Below, piece by piece: positions 34,441 through 45,033 of a stretch of 64,000 nucleotides of DNA; the stretch's first letter is position 1, and every line of letters begins with the position of its first letter. The notes beneath the pieces were generated by a model that was given only the letters and a program-made list of their open reading frames with translations, did not search any database and had not been told where the DNA came from. The stretch lies in assembly GCA_037178675.1 (NCBI GenBank), contig JAYMGJ010000227.1:28260-92259 (forward strand), read 5' to 3'. This stretch comes from Scleroderma bovista. Taxonomy: Eukaryota; Basidiomycota; Agaricomycetes; Boletales; Sclerodermataceae. Made by a program: the position numbers and the translations under genes.

Positions 34441-34517
34441 GTCCACTGGCCCATGACACTCGGCCAATTTTCACCTTCGGGTGGCTGTGTAAGACAGGAC
34501 AAGGTAGGTACATTATG
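34441..34517 (-). repeat. Right terminal inverted repeat of the KDZ element
   Basis: Inverted match to 8193-8275 through blocks GACACTCGGCCAATTTTCAC, GGGTGGCTGTGTAAGACAGG and GTAGGTACATTATG at the edge. The outermost bases are less alike than the core. Confidence 0.8.
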
Positions 34518-34525
34518 TGCCTAAT
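34518..34525. repeat. 8-bp target-site duplication, right copy
   Basis: TGCCTAAT, identical to 8185-8192. Confidence 0.8.
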
Positions 34526-36683
34526 CTATCCGCTACCCGTGTTAAGAAGACTAAGGGCAAGAGCGCTCCTCCAATTGACGTCGACAAGGAAGAGTCAGGT
34601 ACCAATGATTCCAACAGTGTTGAAGAGGTTCCCAAGAACCACCACCCAAAATCCACTGCCACCTCTGAAACGAAGCCCATTGGTGTATACCCTCGCAGTC
34701 GGCCTTTCAGATTGGCAAAGACCACAATGACTTCCCAAGTCCTCGTCCTTTCAGATAGCCTGACACCCGAGCCCGAGTCATCCAAGAATGACTACCGTCC
34801 TGATCAAGAATCACAAGACATCGACACCGACGTGGATATGGAGGGTGACGAAGTTGCCAGTGAGAAAAGTGCTGCTGAGGATATTGACTCGGAATACGAG
34901 CAAGAATTGCTGTCGCGCAAACGCAAAGTGAAGGAGTCTCGAGTGCGTGACTCCAAACAAAAGGGTAATGTCCCGTCTTTAGACAGCAAGGCCCAGGTGT
35001 CCAAGCACAGCAAGACAGTGGCTTTCAATGTTCCAAAACCCCATGCTATTCGTCCCAAGGCTGGTCGCCACATTCCATCCTCACCAACATATGTTTCATC
35101 AGAAGATGACATGGGCAAAGTGGAATGTCCTGTGCAGAAGAGCACCAGGTCCAATGCTCCAGGTTCCTGTGAAGAGTCTGCCAATGCTGCGAAGGTGGTT
35201 GTCCCCCTCAATACTTCTGACACTGTCCATCGCACTGTCACCCCTGGCTCTATGCAGAAGACTGGACCTGACACGGACATTTCAAACCTTCGCCAGGCAC
35301 CCGCCAAGGCGCCCATCGCTCCAGTTCCATTGGTCTCTACTCAACCAGATGCTCACAAGGAGTCCACCCACTCTGCGAAGACACTCATTTCTACTCAGAC
35401 TCCAGACCCTACCACTGTCGCCTCTATTAATATTCACAAGCCGGTGCTCCCTGTTGTTCCTATTGGCGCAAGTAGCACCTGCATCTTTTCTGACTGCAAT
35501 GTTCCTGGAACCGCAATGCGCACCCCCACCCTTGTCGTTTCCACCAACCCTCATCACGGAGCAGCCCCCATTCCTACCACCTCTGAATACATTTTCTCTG
35601 ACTCTTCCACTGCTTGTCCTGCACATGGACCATCTGACAAACAGGATGGAGGTAAGTGTTGTCAATTTCATTACATGCACCTCTAATTATGGCCCGTGAA
35701 TCTCCAGCCTTGCGACCCATTCTGTCAGCGGCTGCCAGCAGTCCAGCAACTCGTCCAGCTTCTGACCTCTTTGTTGGCCAGAGTGATGGGCTAGCGACTT
35801 GCGCTGGTGCAGAGTTCTTTGGTGCCACTAACGATGCTGCAATGCAACCAGCAACACCTGCCTTACGTCCGTCCTCACTTGAACCTCCAATGCGTGTTGA
35901 CCCATTGACGGGTCAAGGAGAACTCCCCAAACCCTGTCTTGTGCACGTTAAAGTCAATCAGGCAATGAGAGTGAACCATTCAACCTTCAGGCCCGGGTCT
36001 TCCCCAACAACCCATCTAGGGAGGCTCCGTCATCTGCAAGGTTGCTGGCTGCCAAGGAAGGACGTCCACTCACAGCCAAACATGAAATTGATGGCCCACA
36101 GGAAACTGGCCCGCATTCAGCTCCTGGCATGCACTCGAATACGGTCGGTGGTGTCCATCAAAGCTATGAAGGTGCTCATCTGGCTCATCCTTACCAGGGT
36201 CTGCACCCTTTACCTCGTCAAGAATCATACATCCATCCATCTCAGCAACATGCATTCATCGACCAACTCGCTGGGCCAGGAGTGCCACAATGGCAGATAC
36301 CAGGTGCACCCTATGCATACCATGGAGGGTGGTACAATCACCCAGCAGCACCCTATCCCCCTCCTTATCTGCCATCCAACCATCCACCCTACCATGGGCC
36401 TTACGCGGAGGGCACTTCCAGTGTCCCATTGACTATGCTGCACCCACAGAACAATCATGCAGGACATCCAAATTACAGTGTGCAGCACACCGCTGTCACT
36501 CGTAGGCCCGATTATTATTTTAGCAGTACCGTTGCTGGAGGTTATGAAGAACTTCATGGCAACCCTCCCCTACTCGGATGAACCAGCACCCTCCCCAATG
36601 TTACTGTGGCAAATACAGCCCCGCAATTGCTTCCACCATCCTCTCGTCCCGGTGATACCTCAATGGAGGTGTCTCCTAGTGAG
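34518..36683 (+). pseudogene. Split gene, downstream half: Ser/Thr/Pro-rich protein with Pro/His/Tyr-rich C-terminus
   Basis: The frame resumes from the target duplication with PNLSATRVKKTKGKSAPPID. It runs about 375 codons (acidic/basic low complexity, for example DMEGDEVASEKSAAEDID) to a GTAAGT donor near 35652. A second part contains ARESPALRPILSAAASS and, after a frame change or intron near 35950, QARVFPNNPSREAPSSARLL. A third part, with GAPYAYHGGWYNHPAAPYPP, leads to NPPLLG. A TGA at 36579 follows, after which the same frame continues TSTLPNVTVANTAPQLLPPS to a final TAA at about 36683. CGA to TGA would explain the internal stop. No domain is recognised; the protein looks largely disordered. 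It lost its start to gypsy B and its continuity to the KDZ element. Confidence 0.6.
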
Positions 36684-37036
36684 TAACGGTTTCGCCGACT
36701 CAGCTTCCATCTGTCTGGGTGTCGATATGACTTCATCTCTGACCCGTATCTACTTGCTATACATTTGCTCTATGTTCTCAATGTCATGCTTTTGTTGCTT
36801 TTGAGTATTGGTGTCTGATCTCCATACCCCAATACATGTTGTCTTTGTGTGCAATATACCACTGCAAGTGAACTGGGATGCGTCCGACGATGTGTTGTAA
36901 AACGTGCAGAACCGAAGAAAAAAATCATAGTGTGAAAACCCTCTAAAATACCTCGATGACATACACAGTTGAGAACATAAGAAAAAGAGAAAAGAATATG
37001 TGCAGCCTCTTAGTAGGAGTGATGGAAAACCCTCCA

Positions 37037-37195
37037 TGGACCCTCCGCACGACACTGGACAGATGGGAAGGGAAGATGTAAAACTCTCAACACAACGCGC
37101 GATGGATCTCCATGGACCCTCTGCGCGACGCTGGACAGACGGACGGGAGGATTAGTCAACCCTCAACACGACACGCGACGGATCGACGGGACCTC
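37037..37195. repeat. Two-unit tandem repeat
   Basis: GGACCCTCCGCACGACACTG and GGACCCTCTGCGCGACGCTG begin two units of about 80 bp, each followed by ..TCAACAC.ACRCGCGA. The differences are largely C/T and G/A at CpG. The surrounding 36684-37430 holds no gene. Confidence 0.55.
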
Positions 37196-37429
37196 ACAAG
37201 ATGCTCAGCACACCTTCCCTGCAATGTTGATCGGGCCCAATAAACTGCCGTCAGGGGCACTCAACCGTTTCTGGCATTGGTAGGAACCTCCCCTGAAAAT
37301 GGCATCTATTAGGTACATTGTTAGGTACACAAAATATATATCTAAAGACCGTGGGAACACAAAAATGCTGCCAAGGGTGGCGCGTCATACCGATCGGTCA
37401 TACTTCATGATCTCGCAATTTACTTAAAT

Positions 37430-38180
37430 GACGGGTATGATAAACAGGGTACCGTACCAGGCTTGGAGGATGCCATCGCACTTGGTCGAGCTGTGTTAGC
37501 GTTCCGCCCTCCGGGCACTCTGGTCGTGCCTTTACTCTTAATAATTCTGTAAATGACATGAGGCGCAGGTTCCTGAAACTCGGTAGGAATGGTGATCTCA
37601 ACAAGGCGATTTCACTCCATCGATCCTCCGTGTTGCGGGGCAGCCCCATTGGCCAAGATTGTTCAATCAGCTGGTGAATCGCCTTAGCTTCCGACTTGAG
37701 GAACTGCAGGCAGCGACGGACTTGGGTGAGCTTATCACCCTCCCCCGTGTCGTATTGGACCTCCATCCACTGTGATATCCGTGATTGTGTTATGTCTATT
37801 GACAAACTTTTACTTTTTGTTTGAAAGCGGGTTCAGAGACGTGGCATGGTATTTGACTTGGACGGATGTATCTTGCTTGGGAGTTCTGCGAACCCCAGAA
37901 TCCTGACTGTGCTGCATATCTTCACGACTATATTACTGACTTTCACAGCAGGTTTCGCACACTAGAAAATACTCTGACCATTCAGGAGGTACATCTTGAT
38001 CACTCCGTATCCTCCCACGAACTTCTGATTTATGTCAAGGATCGCATTCAAAAGCTTTCCTTCTCAAATATGCGAGCAAAATCTACCAAGTGCTCTCTCA
38101 TATGCTGCCTACTCAATTTGTCGATGGCAGGCTATCCCTGCCGCCATGTATCGTCGACGCATCGCAAGTTCATGCTCTGA
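37430..38180 (+). pseudogene. TPR gene remnant, homologous to 60910-62270
   Basis: Forward frames hold broken pieces that match the TPR gene at the other end of the window: YDKQGTVPGLEDAIALGR, RRRFLKLGRNGDLNKAISLH, and SIDKLLLFV then KRVQRRGM. LLIYVKDRI also matches LLIYVKDLV in the 60.9-kb gene. Several stops and frame changes separate them. It is thus a decayed paralogue fragment in the same orientation. In the family these helical repeats act as protein-binding scaffolds; this copy cannot be expressed as such. Confidence 0.75.
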
Positions 38181-39869
38181 GTCGAGTGGATACCAGTATT
38201 GCAGTTCATGTCCACCGGATTCAGGCAATGGCCTAGAGCCCATCGAAATCACCTTGTCGCAGACGCTAGAAAGCATATCAAGGCAGTCCCATATGTCCCG
38301 ATTTGCCTATCGCACTTAAATTTACTTAACCCATCCGTCATGGCCGATGATGCTTCTGCTTACCAGTGGCCCACGCGGATGGAACACCCCTTCAGTGTAC
38401 TCCTATTAAAGGAATTCCCTAGAATGAATAACGGAGAATTGCTTCGTTTTGTCGCATCGTTACCCGTCCTACGGATTCATCTCGTTCGTGGAAAGCCGAA
38501 GTTAATACACTGACCATCGTATAGATCTATGGTGCATGTAATTCGATGTAGAGTCTGCGTGGAGCATATGTTCCATGATGTATGAGCTATCTCATTCCAT
38601 CTGTCAGCAATTCATTGGAGGTTTTGATTCCAGAGACTAGTAGTAAGTATTTCATCGCAAGTGATTGCAGATTACGAGGGCACCATACCTCTGATGTACA
38701 TATGCTTCAGTGGCACAGAAGGCCACGTTGTAAGTCAGCCATAGGTCGGGAGCCTCGGGTCCGTTTGGTAGGTTCGAAGTACAAAACTCTGGTCGTGATC
38801 TAACCAATTGATGCAAGAACCACTGATGCTCTCCATTGCGATATATCTCACTGGTATGCATACAATGTCGCTTACCCGATTCCTCGGTGTTGACATGTAA
38901 TTAGATACTTAAGGTGCTGAAAATGCACAGTATGGCTTGAAAACAATCGGCTGTGCCCACAGCTAGGAACTGAACCACTAGATATGTATTTGTTTGGAGG
39001 GTTACAGTAGCAAGGCTGCAGAATAGACCGTTGGAGTCAGTCCCGTTCCGATCTCCTCGCATAATACCGTCCCGAGGACTTCAGCTTAAGATAAGAAACA
39101 CATGGGCCTCGATTTGGTTCTGAGTACATAGTCCAGCTGCCAGAAAGACAAAGACCGGAGCCTGGAGTGCCGTAAAAGTTTACGTGCTTAAGTTTATCCT
39201 CGACGATACCGAGGAATCGACTGAACGGTAATGTGCCGTCGGCATCGATAGCTAGTGATCCGCCGAACACAACTGCTTCAACATGTCTTCACTTACCCGT
39301 GATTCAATTATTGCCTTGAATGGGTGCGAATGAGCGACTATAGTCCAGAAAGGTAAGGTTACCGATTGGAAAAGTCGGATTTTCTGAGACACGAAAGCTC
39401 CAAGCATATATACAGCGTGGATGGATGCCGATCAGCTGGCCATGTGCCTACCGAAACATACCGGACAAGATGCTTACATGGTAAGTCGGATGTCCGACAC
39501 ACGTTAAATACCACCTACTTCGTCCGAATTCAAACGAGCAAACCTCGAGGTCTTCCGCTCGCATTAATTCATCGCCGAGGGTCGAAAGTTGTCTGGATCT
39601 GGGAAGATCTCTGGATCGTCTGCTGTCTGTTCAATCACCCCTGACAATGACATTTAGCATCCTTCTCGGTGTGCTGGAAGAGGAGGCCAACCAAAGATTC
39701 TCAATGACACAAGTGCCATCATATAGCTGTTCAAAACCTCTGCGGCACGATGAGGGAGCGATGGTTTCCATCTCAAATATGCGAGTATAAACAATGTTGA
39801 TTGAGCAACGAAAGTTGAGAGGATTTCCCAGTCGGTGAATGTCGCCACTTGCATAGTAATCCCCGTTCT
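38181..39869. other. Non-coding or unrecognisable stretch
   Basis: Only short ORFs occur. A minus-strand frame at 39631-39903 (MSAAQAKPRYMKNGDYYASG) and its neighbour frame might be part of a gene, since one frame has a hydrophobic stretch (EILSTFVAQSTLFILAYL). They break after a few dozen codons and I do not recognise them. Confidence 0.4.
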
Positions 39870-39979
39870 TCATGTACCTTGGCTTGGCTTGGGCAGCAGA
39901 CATGATTGATCACACATAAATGTGATCGCGGCGGACGCAGTCGCAGCGCAGAGATAGAGGGCATCAGAATAGCGACCAG

Positions 39980-40240
39980 AATAGAGCACACGACGCATAT
40001 GTTGCAGCCGACCACCAGACTGCAAAAAACAGTGATACATCGTTGACGGTGCAACAAAGAATAAGGCACGCACCCAGCGGACAATCGTCCCCAAGCATCT
40101 TACACGATGGGCAGCAGCCCTCGTACAGTAACAGATCCCGCACACATCGCCCTCCTCAAGGTTGCCGGTGTTCCAGCGCCATTGGGCGACTGCACTCCAG
40201 TGCTTGATGTGGACTCCGATCAACTGCGTCGGGAGAAGGA
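39980..40240 (-). pseudogene. APC11-like RING-H2 remnant
   Basis: The minus strand encodes VHIKHWSAVAQWRWNTGN, then GDVCGIC. In a shifted frame it gives EGCCPSCKMLGDDCPL, followed by a credible intron (GTGCGTGCC..TTTGCAG) and VWW. That is the opening of APC11, the RING subunit of the anaphase-promoting complex (usual pattern: W..VA.W.W, C-x2-C, CCP.C..PGDDCPLVW). About four bases are missing between CGIC and EGCC, and after VWW the expected C-x-H-x-F-H-x-H-C block is not readable. The start codon is also not found. It is either a damaged copy or a badly sequenced gene. A 311-codon ORF covers the region in one frame but mixes the real exon with other frames. Confidence 0.5.
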
Positions 40241-41125
40241 AACGACGTCGTTGTTTGGTGTACGCGTCTTCAGCCTGCTGAAAGAGATGACACGCGTTGT
40301 TTGGCCATGTGTACGCGTCTTGAGTGAATTTCAAATTGCTGCCTGGTTGGGGAGCGGGGGATTCCGAAGTACAGGGCATGTCACCGACGATTCCGATGGA
40401 GAACCGGAAGATATGTACGACGGCCCAGTCATCACCGTGGACGCAATTGTTGAGCGTAGATACCGTGATGGCGACGAGGATGGGCAGGAACGAGGGTTGG
40501 CCATAGCAAGAGGAGGTAAGTGGAGACGGTGGAGTGCGACGTGTCTGGCCTGGTAACAAGGCGATGGTCCGCCTGACCGCGGTGACACCATCGTCGACTT
40601 CCTCTCCCCAGTCAGAGATACCAGCAATTTCCTCGAGTCCACCAGATATCCCGACTTTGGCCGTCGACCAGCGCTCTCGGAAGTGACAGGAATAGCACGT
40701 AGGTCGCCCGCAACGTTGCTTGTCTTGATTCAACCGTTCAATACCATTGTTCCGTCTCTCGCACAGCTCCAAACTCCCTGGTACGGGCTCAATTCTGGCC
40801 CACACGACGTGTAAGCACTGGCCGCAAAGTTACTGAACAGTCGAGAGTAGAGTTGTTGGTCTGGCACACACGATGCAGTACTCAAATAGAGTGCCCAACA
40901 ACACTACCCTGACGAGCCTGATTGCACGAATCGATTCCTTGTGCCGGACCAACCCACTCGCACCCACATCCAACGACCTGCGAGCCAGCCTCCCCGCTCA
41001 GACTCACAGGGCTTCTTGAGCTCCCCATCCCAGCACCATACCTTCCAGCCTAGGTGGATCCAACAGCTTACCGCCCTATTCCCCTACTTCCTCTCGAATG
41101 CACTCCTTCAATACCACTCCATTTA

Positions 41126-41320
41126 TAGTGCATTGAAAATGACAAATGATAATTTTAAATTTTACTTTCACATTTTAATGCCCTTAAAAATTGAATTATA
41201 ACAGTAGTTTGAGATTTTAATGGCAGTAAAATTTGAATCACAACAATAATTTTAAAATTTAATGCAAGTAAAATGTGAAAGTAAAATTTAAAACTATCAT
41301 TTGTCATTTTCAATGCACTA
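41126..41320. mobile_element. MITE, 195 bp, long inverted repeats, TA target
   Basis: Starts TAGTGCATTGAAAATGACA and ends with its inverse, TGTCATTTTCAATGCACTA. The inverted arms extend about 55 bp with few mismatches. TA flanks both sides (41124-41125 and 41321-41322), as for Tc1/mariner-type elements. It has an AT-rich centre and no coding capacity. It separates a forward open stretch ending near 41125 from another at 41330-41744, so it may have hit an exon. Confidence 0.8.
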
Positions 41321-41329
41321 TAAACGGCC

Positions 41330-41744
41330 AGAAAATCTTGAAATCCCCAGTGTCAATATCCCCGGTTCTCGTTATGGTGACATCAAACCACCTGGCAGCA
41401 GCCGGTATGGCTCACTCAGAACTATAGGCAGATCACCCCTGAGTAATCACTATGATTCCTCCAGTGGAAACAGAAACACCTATTCCAGCAACAGGCAGCC
41501 AATTGATCCTTTGAATATGAGTCCGTTTGTCAGGGATATCGGCCAGATTCCCTTGGATGATGGCTCGACGCTCCGCAAGCTCTGGGCTGGCACTGTGAGA
41601 ACCAAATCAGGTTATTTTCACTTCATTGGCAGTGATATTCACTTTTCACCCATTTACCTGGGGCTTTGGGAATGGGTGAGAAAAGGAGGATTTGGGATCA
41701 CCTGGAGTCTGGGTGATCGAAATGGTGCAGGAAACGTCGAGTGA
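41330..41744 (+). CDS. Uncertain coding fragment after the MITE
   Basis: A forward frame reads ENLEIPSVNIPGSRYGDIKP ... HFIGSDIHFSPIYLGLWEW and ends at 41744. It is not recognised. The DNA also contains internal inverted words (TCACCCATTT / GAATGGGTGA), so it may be repeat sequence rather than a gene. Confidence 0.25.
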
Positions 41745-42651
41745 TTGAACTAGTTAAATTCACCCTGTACTCATCATGGCGAAAATCACTTCAACTGTTC
41801 TCTGGGTGATATGACAATAGTTAATTTCACACGACAAACTCATCCTCAAAATCACCCTTACTCCCAATGGATAAATTAGCCAGAATATCACCCACTTTGC
41901 AAATAGCATAATCTTAATGCAAGTACAATATGACCATAGATAAACAATTAGCTAGTATAGCATGATGAGTGATCAGATGACAACTGCTGCAACTCCAAGA
42001 GTTCCAGCTTGTGCTCCACTTCACACCTCTTTTCCTCGGCATCCCATTTGGCATTCACGAGGCATCTAAGAAATTTGGGATCAACCCAAACAAGTCGTCG
42101 CTTAAGCTTTCTGCTGTGCCAGTCAGTAATGAGCACCACAACTCCGAGACAGAGGCTACTCACCTGCGGCCAATGGAGGAATTGGTTGAAGAGGACATGC
42201 TCTCATTTGTTTGGTTATCAGTGGCAGACGCAGCAATATCGTGATCCTCTGTGAGCGATGTATTCGAGATTGATCTGGTGTGACTATGTAGTTAGTCATT
42301 GCTGCAACAATATGAATAGTACATACCGTTTCAGCATGGGCAAATCACTATTGTGTGTACCTCCTTCTGTGTCTGTCATGAAGTGCAGTGGTTTATCGAA
42401 AGACAGGCTGACCCGCGACAGCCAACTTATAGACATTGTACCTGTGAATTAGTCAGCGCCTGATCAACAAAACATGATCGGACATGAGTGCATGATGCAC
42501 CAAATGGGTGAAAATCACCTGTTCGCAGAATGTATTAGTACGTGTCAGTAAACGCCCAGTAGACCCCAAACTGCCGGACTTACCTGCCAGAGCTAAATCT
42601 ACTCCTTTCCTTGACAGGGGATACAAAGAATGGCCATGGGACGATCCATCC

Positions 42652-43822
42652 TCAATGATAGGTGAGAAGGCATGCTTGGGCATGGTGTGCAAAGCAAGTA
42701 AAGACTGGTGTGTGGGGGGGCAGTGGGGGTGCGGGAGACGTTGGCATGGCAGGGACTGAGCCCAAATGTAGGGATACTGGACAGGTCTTGGTCAGCTTTC
42801 GCTTTCGCTGCTGCTCCTGTGGATGCAGTGGTTGGTGCGGTTGTGCATGGACAGACATTGGCATGCTCTGTCGATGATATCTATTGACCTCTTCTGTGGA
42901 TCGGCATTCCCCACATATATGCGAATGATCATTTGTGGGTGCATCATAAGCACTCACAGTAGGATCCACAGTTGCATTAGGACCACTTCCTCGTGTTGAG
43001 GCCTCAGCAACTCCAGACGTACCACCCATCCGCTCTACTTGCACTGAGGGCATCGCAGGCGGTGGGGAGGGAGATCTAGGAGAGGAAGAGCGGAAACCGT
43101 CTAAGCTCCTCGCACGTGGAAGCACGCTCCGGTCACCCTCACCATCGCCATCCTCTCTGACTGTCTTTTTCTCGTCTCCAGACACACCACTGCTGCCATC
43201 CGATGTTCCCGAGTGGGCAGTGACAAATGAACCAATAGATCCCACTGAGAGACGCATCATCATGTCAACAAAGCTCAGCCTTGAACCAGCTCCACTCTGG
43301 GGAGTCGACTGGTGTCGCTTTGTTTGTGCTAGTCCTTGATCTCTGGTGAGTGGTGGGAGTGGGGTTGGCACTGGACTTGCGAGATGCAGGTGGGGAGACC
43401 AAGGTTGAACTTTGAGATCTGGCGACAGAAATAGGCCTGTTTAACTCCGAGGGTGCACCCATCGCTGAGGATGATGCAGTTCCAGCAAAAGACACAGGTC
43501 GAGAACCTGGAAGAGACATGACACATGAGTGTACATGTGCGGGAGGGGGAAGAGGGAGGGAGTCGGAGGGACACAAGGAGTTGGAGTATTGGGTCAGCTG
43601 CGTGCTGGTAGAGGCATTGGTCAATATGCTAGAATGAGTTGTTGCACTTGAGGTGGAATGGGAGGCAGTTGAATGACCAATGGAAAAGTGACCGACTGTG
43701 GAAGGTGGATGGTGGAAAAAGTGGAGCGCAGATACAGCATGGCCTGGGGCACAGCGAGGAGGGGAATGCGAAAGCAGAGTTGAGTTAGAGTGGATTCGAA
43801 GCAAACAATCATGGGTACTCAC
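42652..43822 (-). CDS. Ser/Pro-rich low-complexity protein, two or more exons
   Basis: Exon 1 begins MSTHDCLLRIHSNSTLLSHS and includes SLPGSRPVSFAGTASSSAMG, GAPSELNRPISVARSQSST and a Ser/Thr-rich tail. A frame change at about 43330-43370, near a GT..AG-like pair, leads to GAGSRLSFVDMMMRLSVGSI, then PRARSLDGFRSSSPRSPSPP and a His/Gln/Pro stretch ending at 42652. No known domain. A second, partly duplicated copy of its middle lies at 43985-44762. It is probably disordered; expression and exon borders are uncertain. Confidence 0.4.
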
Positions 43823-43984
43823 TTTTGTCTTTGGTTGGTTCGATCGCCGTCGCTTGACTTAGGACGCCTTGAGATGGGGAGAAGGGAGGACGAGCTCAAC
43901 TGTGGGAGGGGAGGGGATGTCTGAGAACGAGTGTGTCAATGAAGCACGGTCTATGGCGTCGTCATCATTGCCGTCATCTTGCAG

Positions 43985-44762
43985 TGGTCATGAACCAATA
44001 GATCCCACTGAGAGGTGCATCATCACGTCGACAAAGCTCAGCCTTGAACCAGCTCCACTCTGGGGGGTCGACTGGTGTCGCTCCCTAGGACAGGGACAGG
44101 CCGGTGGCACCTGTAGCTTGTCTCCAGACGTGTCTGTGGATGTTAACACAGAAGATGGGGCAGGTGAAGGAGGGAGGGTGAAAGTTGTGCAGGCAGGAGA
44201 GGCAGAGCTCGGCAGGGATGCAGATGATGTGCATGAGGGAAGGCTTTATTGTTGGTGTTTGTGCTAGTCCCTGATCCCTGGTGAGTGGCAGCAGTGGGGT
44301 TGACACTGGACTTGTGAGAAGTGGATGCCAGGAGACGAAGGTTAAACTTTGAGACCTAGCGACAGAAATAGTCCTATTTAACTCTGAGGGTGCACCCATC
44401 GCTGAGGATGATGCAGTTCCAGTAAAAGATACAGGTCTAGAACCCGGAAGAGACATGACATGTGAGTGTACATGTGTGGGAAGGGGAAGAGGGAGGGAGT
44501 TGAAGGAGGAAGCACGAGAGTGGGTGTGGTCTATAGTGTCGTTGTCATTGCCATCATCTTGCAATGGTCTAGAAGCCGCAGATGGGGCTCTGGAGAGTAC
44601 CAGGCCTGCAAGCGGGGAGGAGCGAACAGGCCGTGAAGAGGAAGAGGGTAGCAGGGGTGCATCATTCATCGCCAGTCTCTGGAACATAGAATGCGTGTGC
44701 AAGGTCTCCACTTCGGTCGATGATGGCCCAACTGTTGTTAGCACATGAGATACGACCGACAA
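43985..44762 (-). pseudogene. Partial duplication of the Ser/Pro-rich gene
   Basis: Plus-strand 43985-44085 matches 43225-43320, and 44260-44510 matches 43325-43560. The shared text includes a GACAGAAATAG..CTATTTAACTC block and the coding motif SLPGSRPVSF. Many mismatches are C/T or G/A at CpG. About 175 bp without a counterpart lies between the two blocks. The ORF here opens MSVVSHVLTTVGPSSTEVET. Confidence 0.55.
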
Positions 44763-45033
44763 CGCACTGTATGCACGTTATGTCAAGAATGTCCAACCCT
44801 CCGAGCTTCGAGTAGTAATGAATATCAAGGGCAGCATTGGAACGCTCCACCTTGCAGGTCTTGATTGAAGCGAGTATATGGACAGTTGGTTCAGAGATAC
44901 AGAGGTCAGTATCTAAGGGTAGTGAGACAACAAATATGTGCTGAAGCTGGCCATAGAATGTCTTCATTTCATATTCTGGCTGTCGTTTCTTCTGGTGTGC
45001 ATACTTGTCCACTAAAGTCTCATACTGTACCAC
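44663..45033 (-). pseudogene. C-terminal fragment of a transposon-associated agaricomycete protein, cut by an LTR
   Basis: The minus-strand frame reads VVQYETLVDKYAHQKKRQ, FYGQLQHIFVVSLP, LDILDITCIQCVVGRI and WAIIDRSGDLAHAFYV to its stop. I recall this ending (Y-G-x-L/V ... D-x-x-x-x-Q-C-V-G-R ... W-x-I-I-D-R-S-G) from proteins commonly near DNA transposons in agaricomycetes, without a named function. The N-terminal part is lost where the LTR at 45034 begins. Confidence 0.5.

Larger units (their letters stand above)
8193..34517. mobile_element. 26.3-kb KDZ-superfamily DNA transposon with TET/JBP dioxygenase, interrupted by two retroelements
   Basis: Borders rest on four independent signs. 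First, TGCCTAAT is repeated on both sides (8185-8192 and 34518-34525). Second, the ends are inverted copies: about 50 bp at 8218-8272 match the reverse complement of 34441-34491, sharing blocks such as GGTGAAAAT and GGCCGAGTGTCA. Third, both subterminal zones are arrays with a CCGCGG core in opposite orientation. Fourth, one gene continues in frame across the two ends. Inside lie a CxC2-KDZ transposase (18841), a TET/JBP-type dioxygenase (24307) and four accessory genes. Later insertions are a solo LTR (9748-10368) and a copia element (26604-32723); without them and their target duplications the element is about 19.6 kb. The outermost 4-7 bases of the two ends do not match well. Confidence 0.85.

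Noticed and set aside
8193..34517. A Starship-type giant element
   Set aside because: Starships carry a tyrosine recombinase captain and lack terminal inverted repeats of this kind. Here a DDE-type KDZ transposase, TIRs and an 8-bp duplication are present.
40107..40556. 149-codon plus-strand ORF with an acidic C-terminal part and a GTAAGT after it
   Set aside because: It overlaps the APC11-like exon on the other strand and is unrecognised. It could be part of a gene, but support is too weak.
39870..40805. 311-codon minus-strand ORF as one gene
   Set aside because: It contains one APC11-like exon, but the homologous reading leaves the frame within it. The rest shows no protein character.
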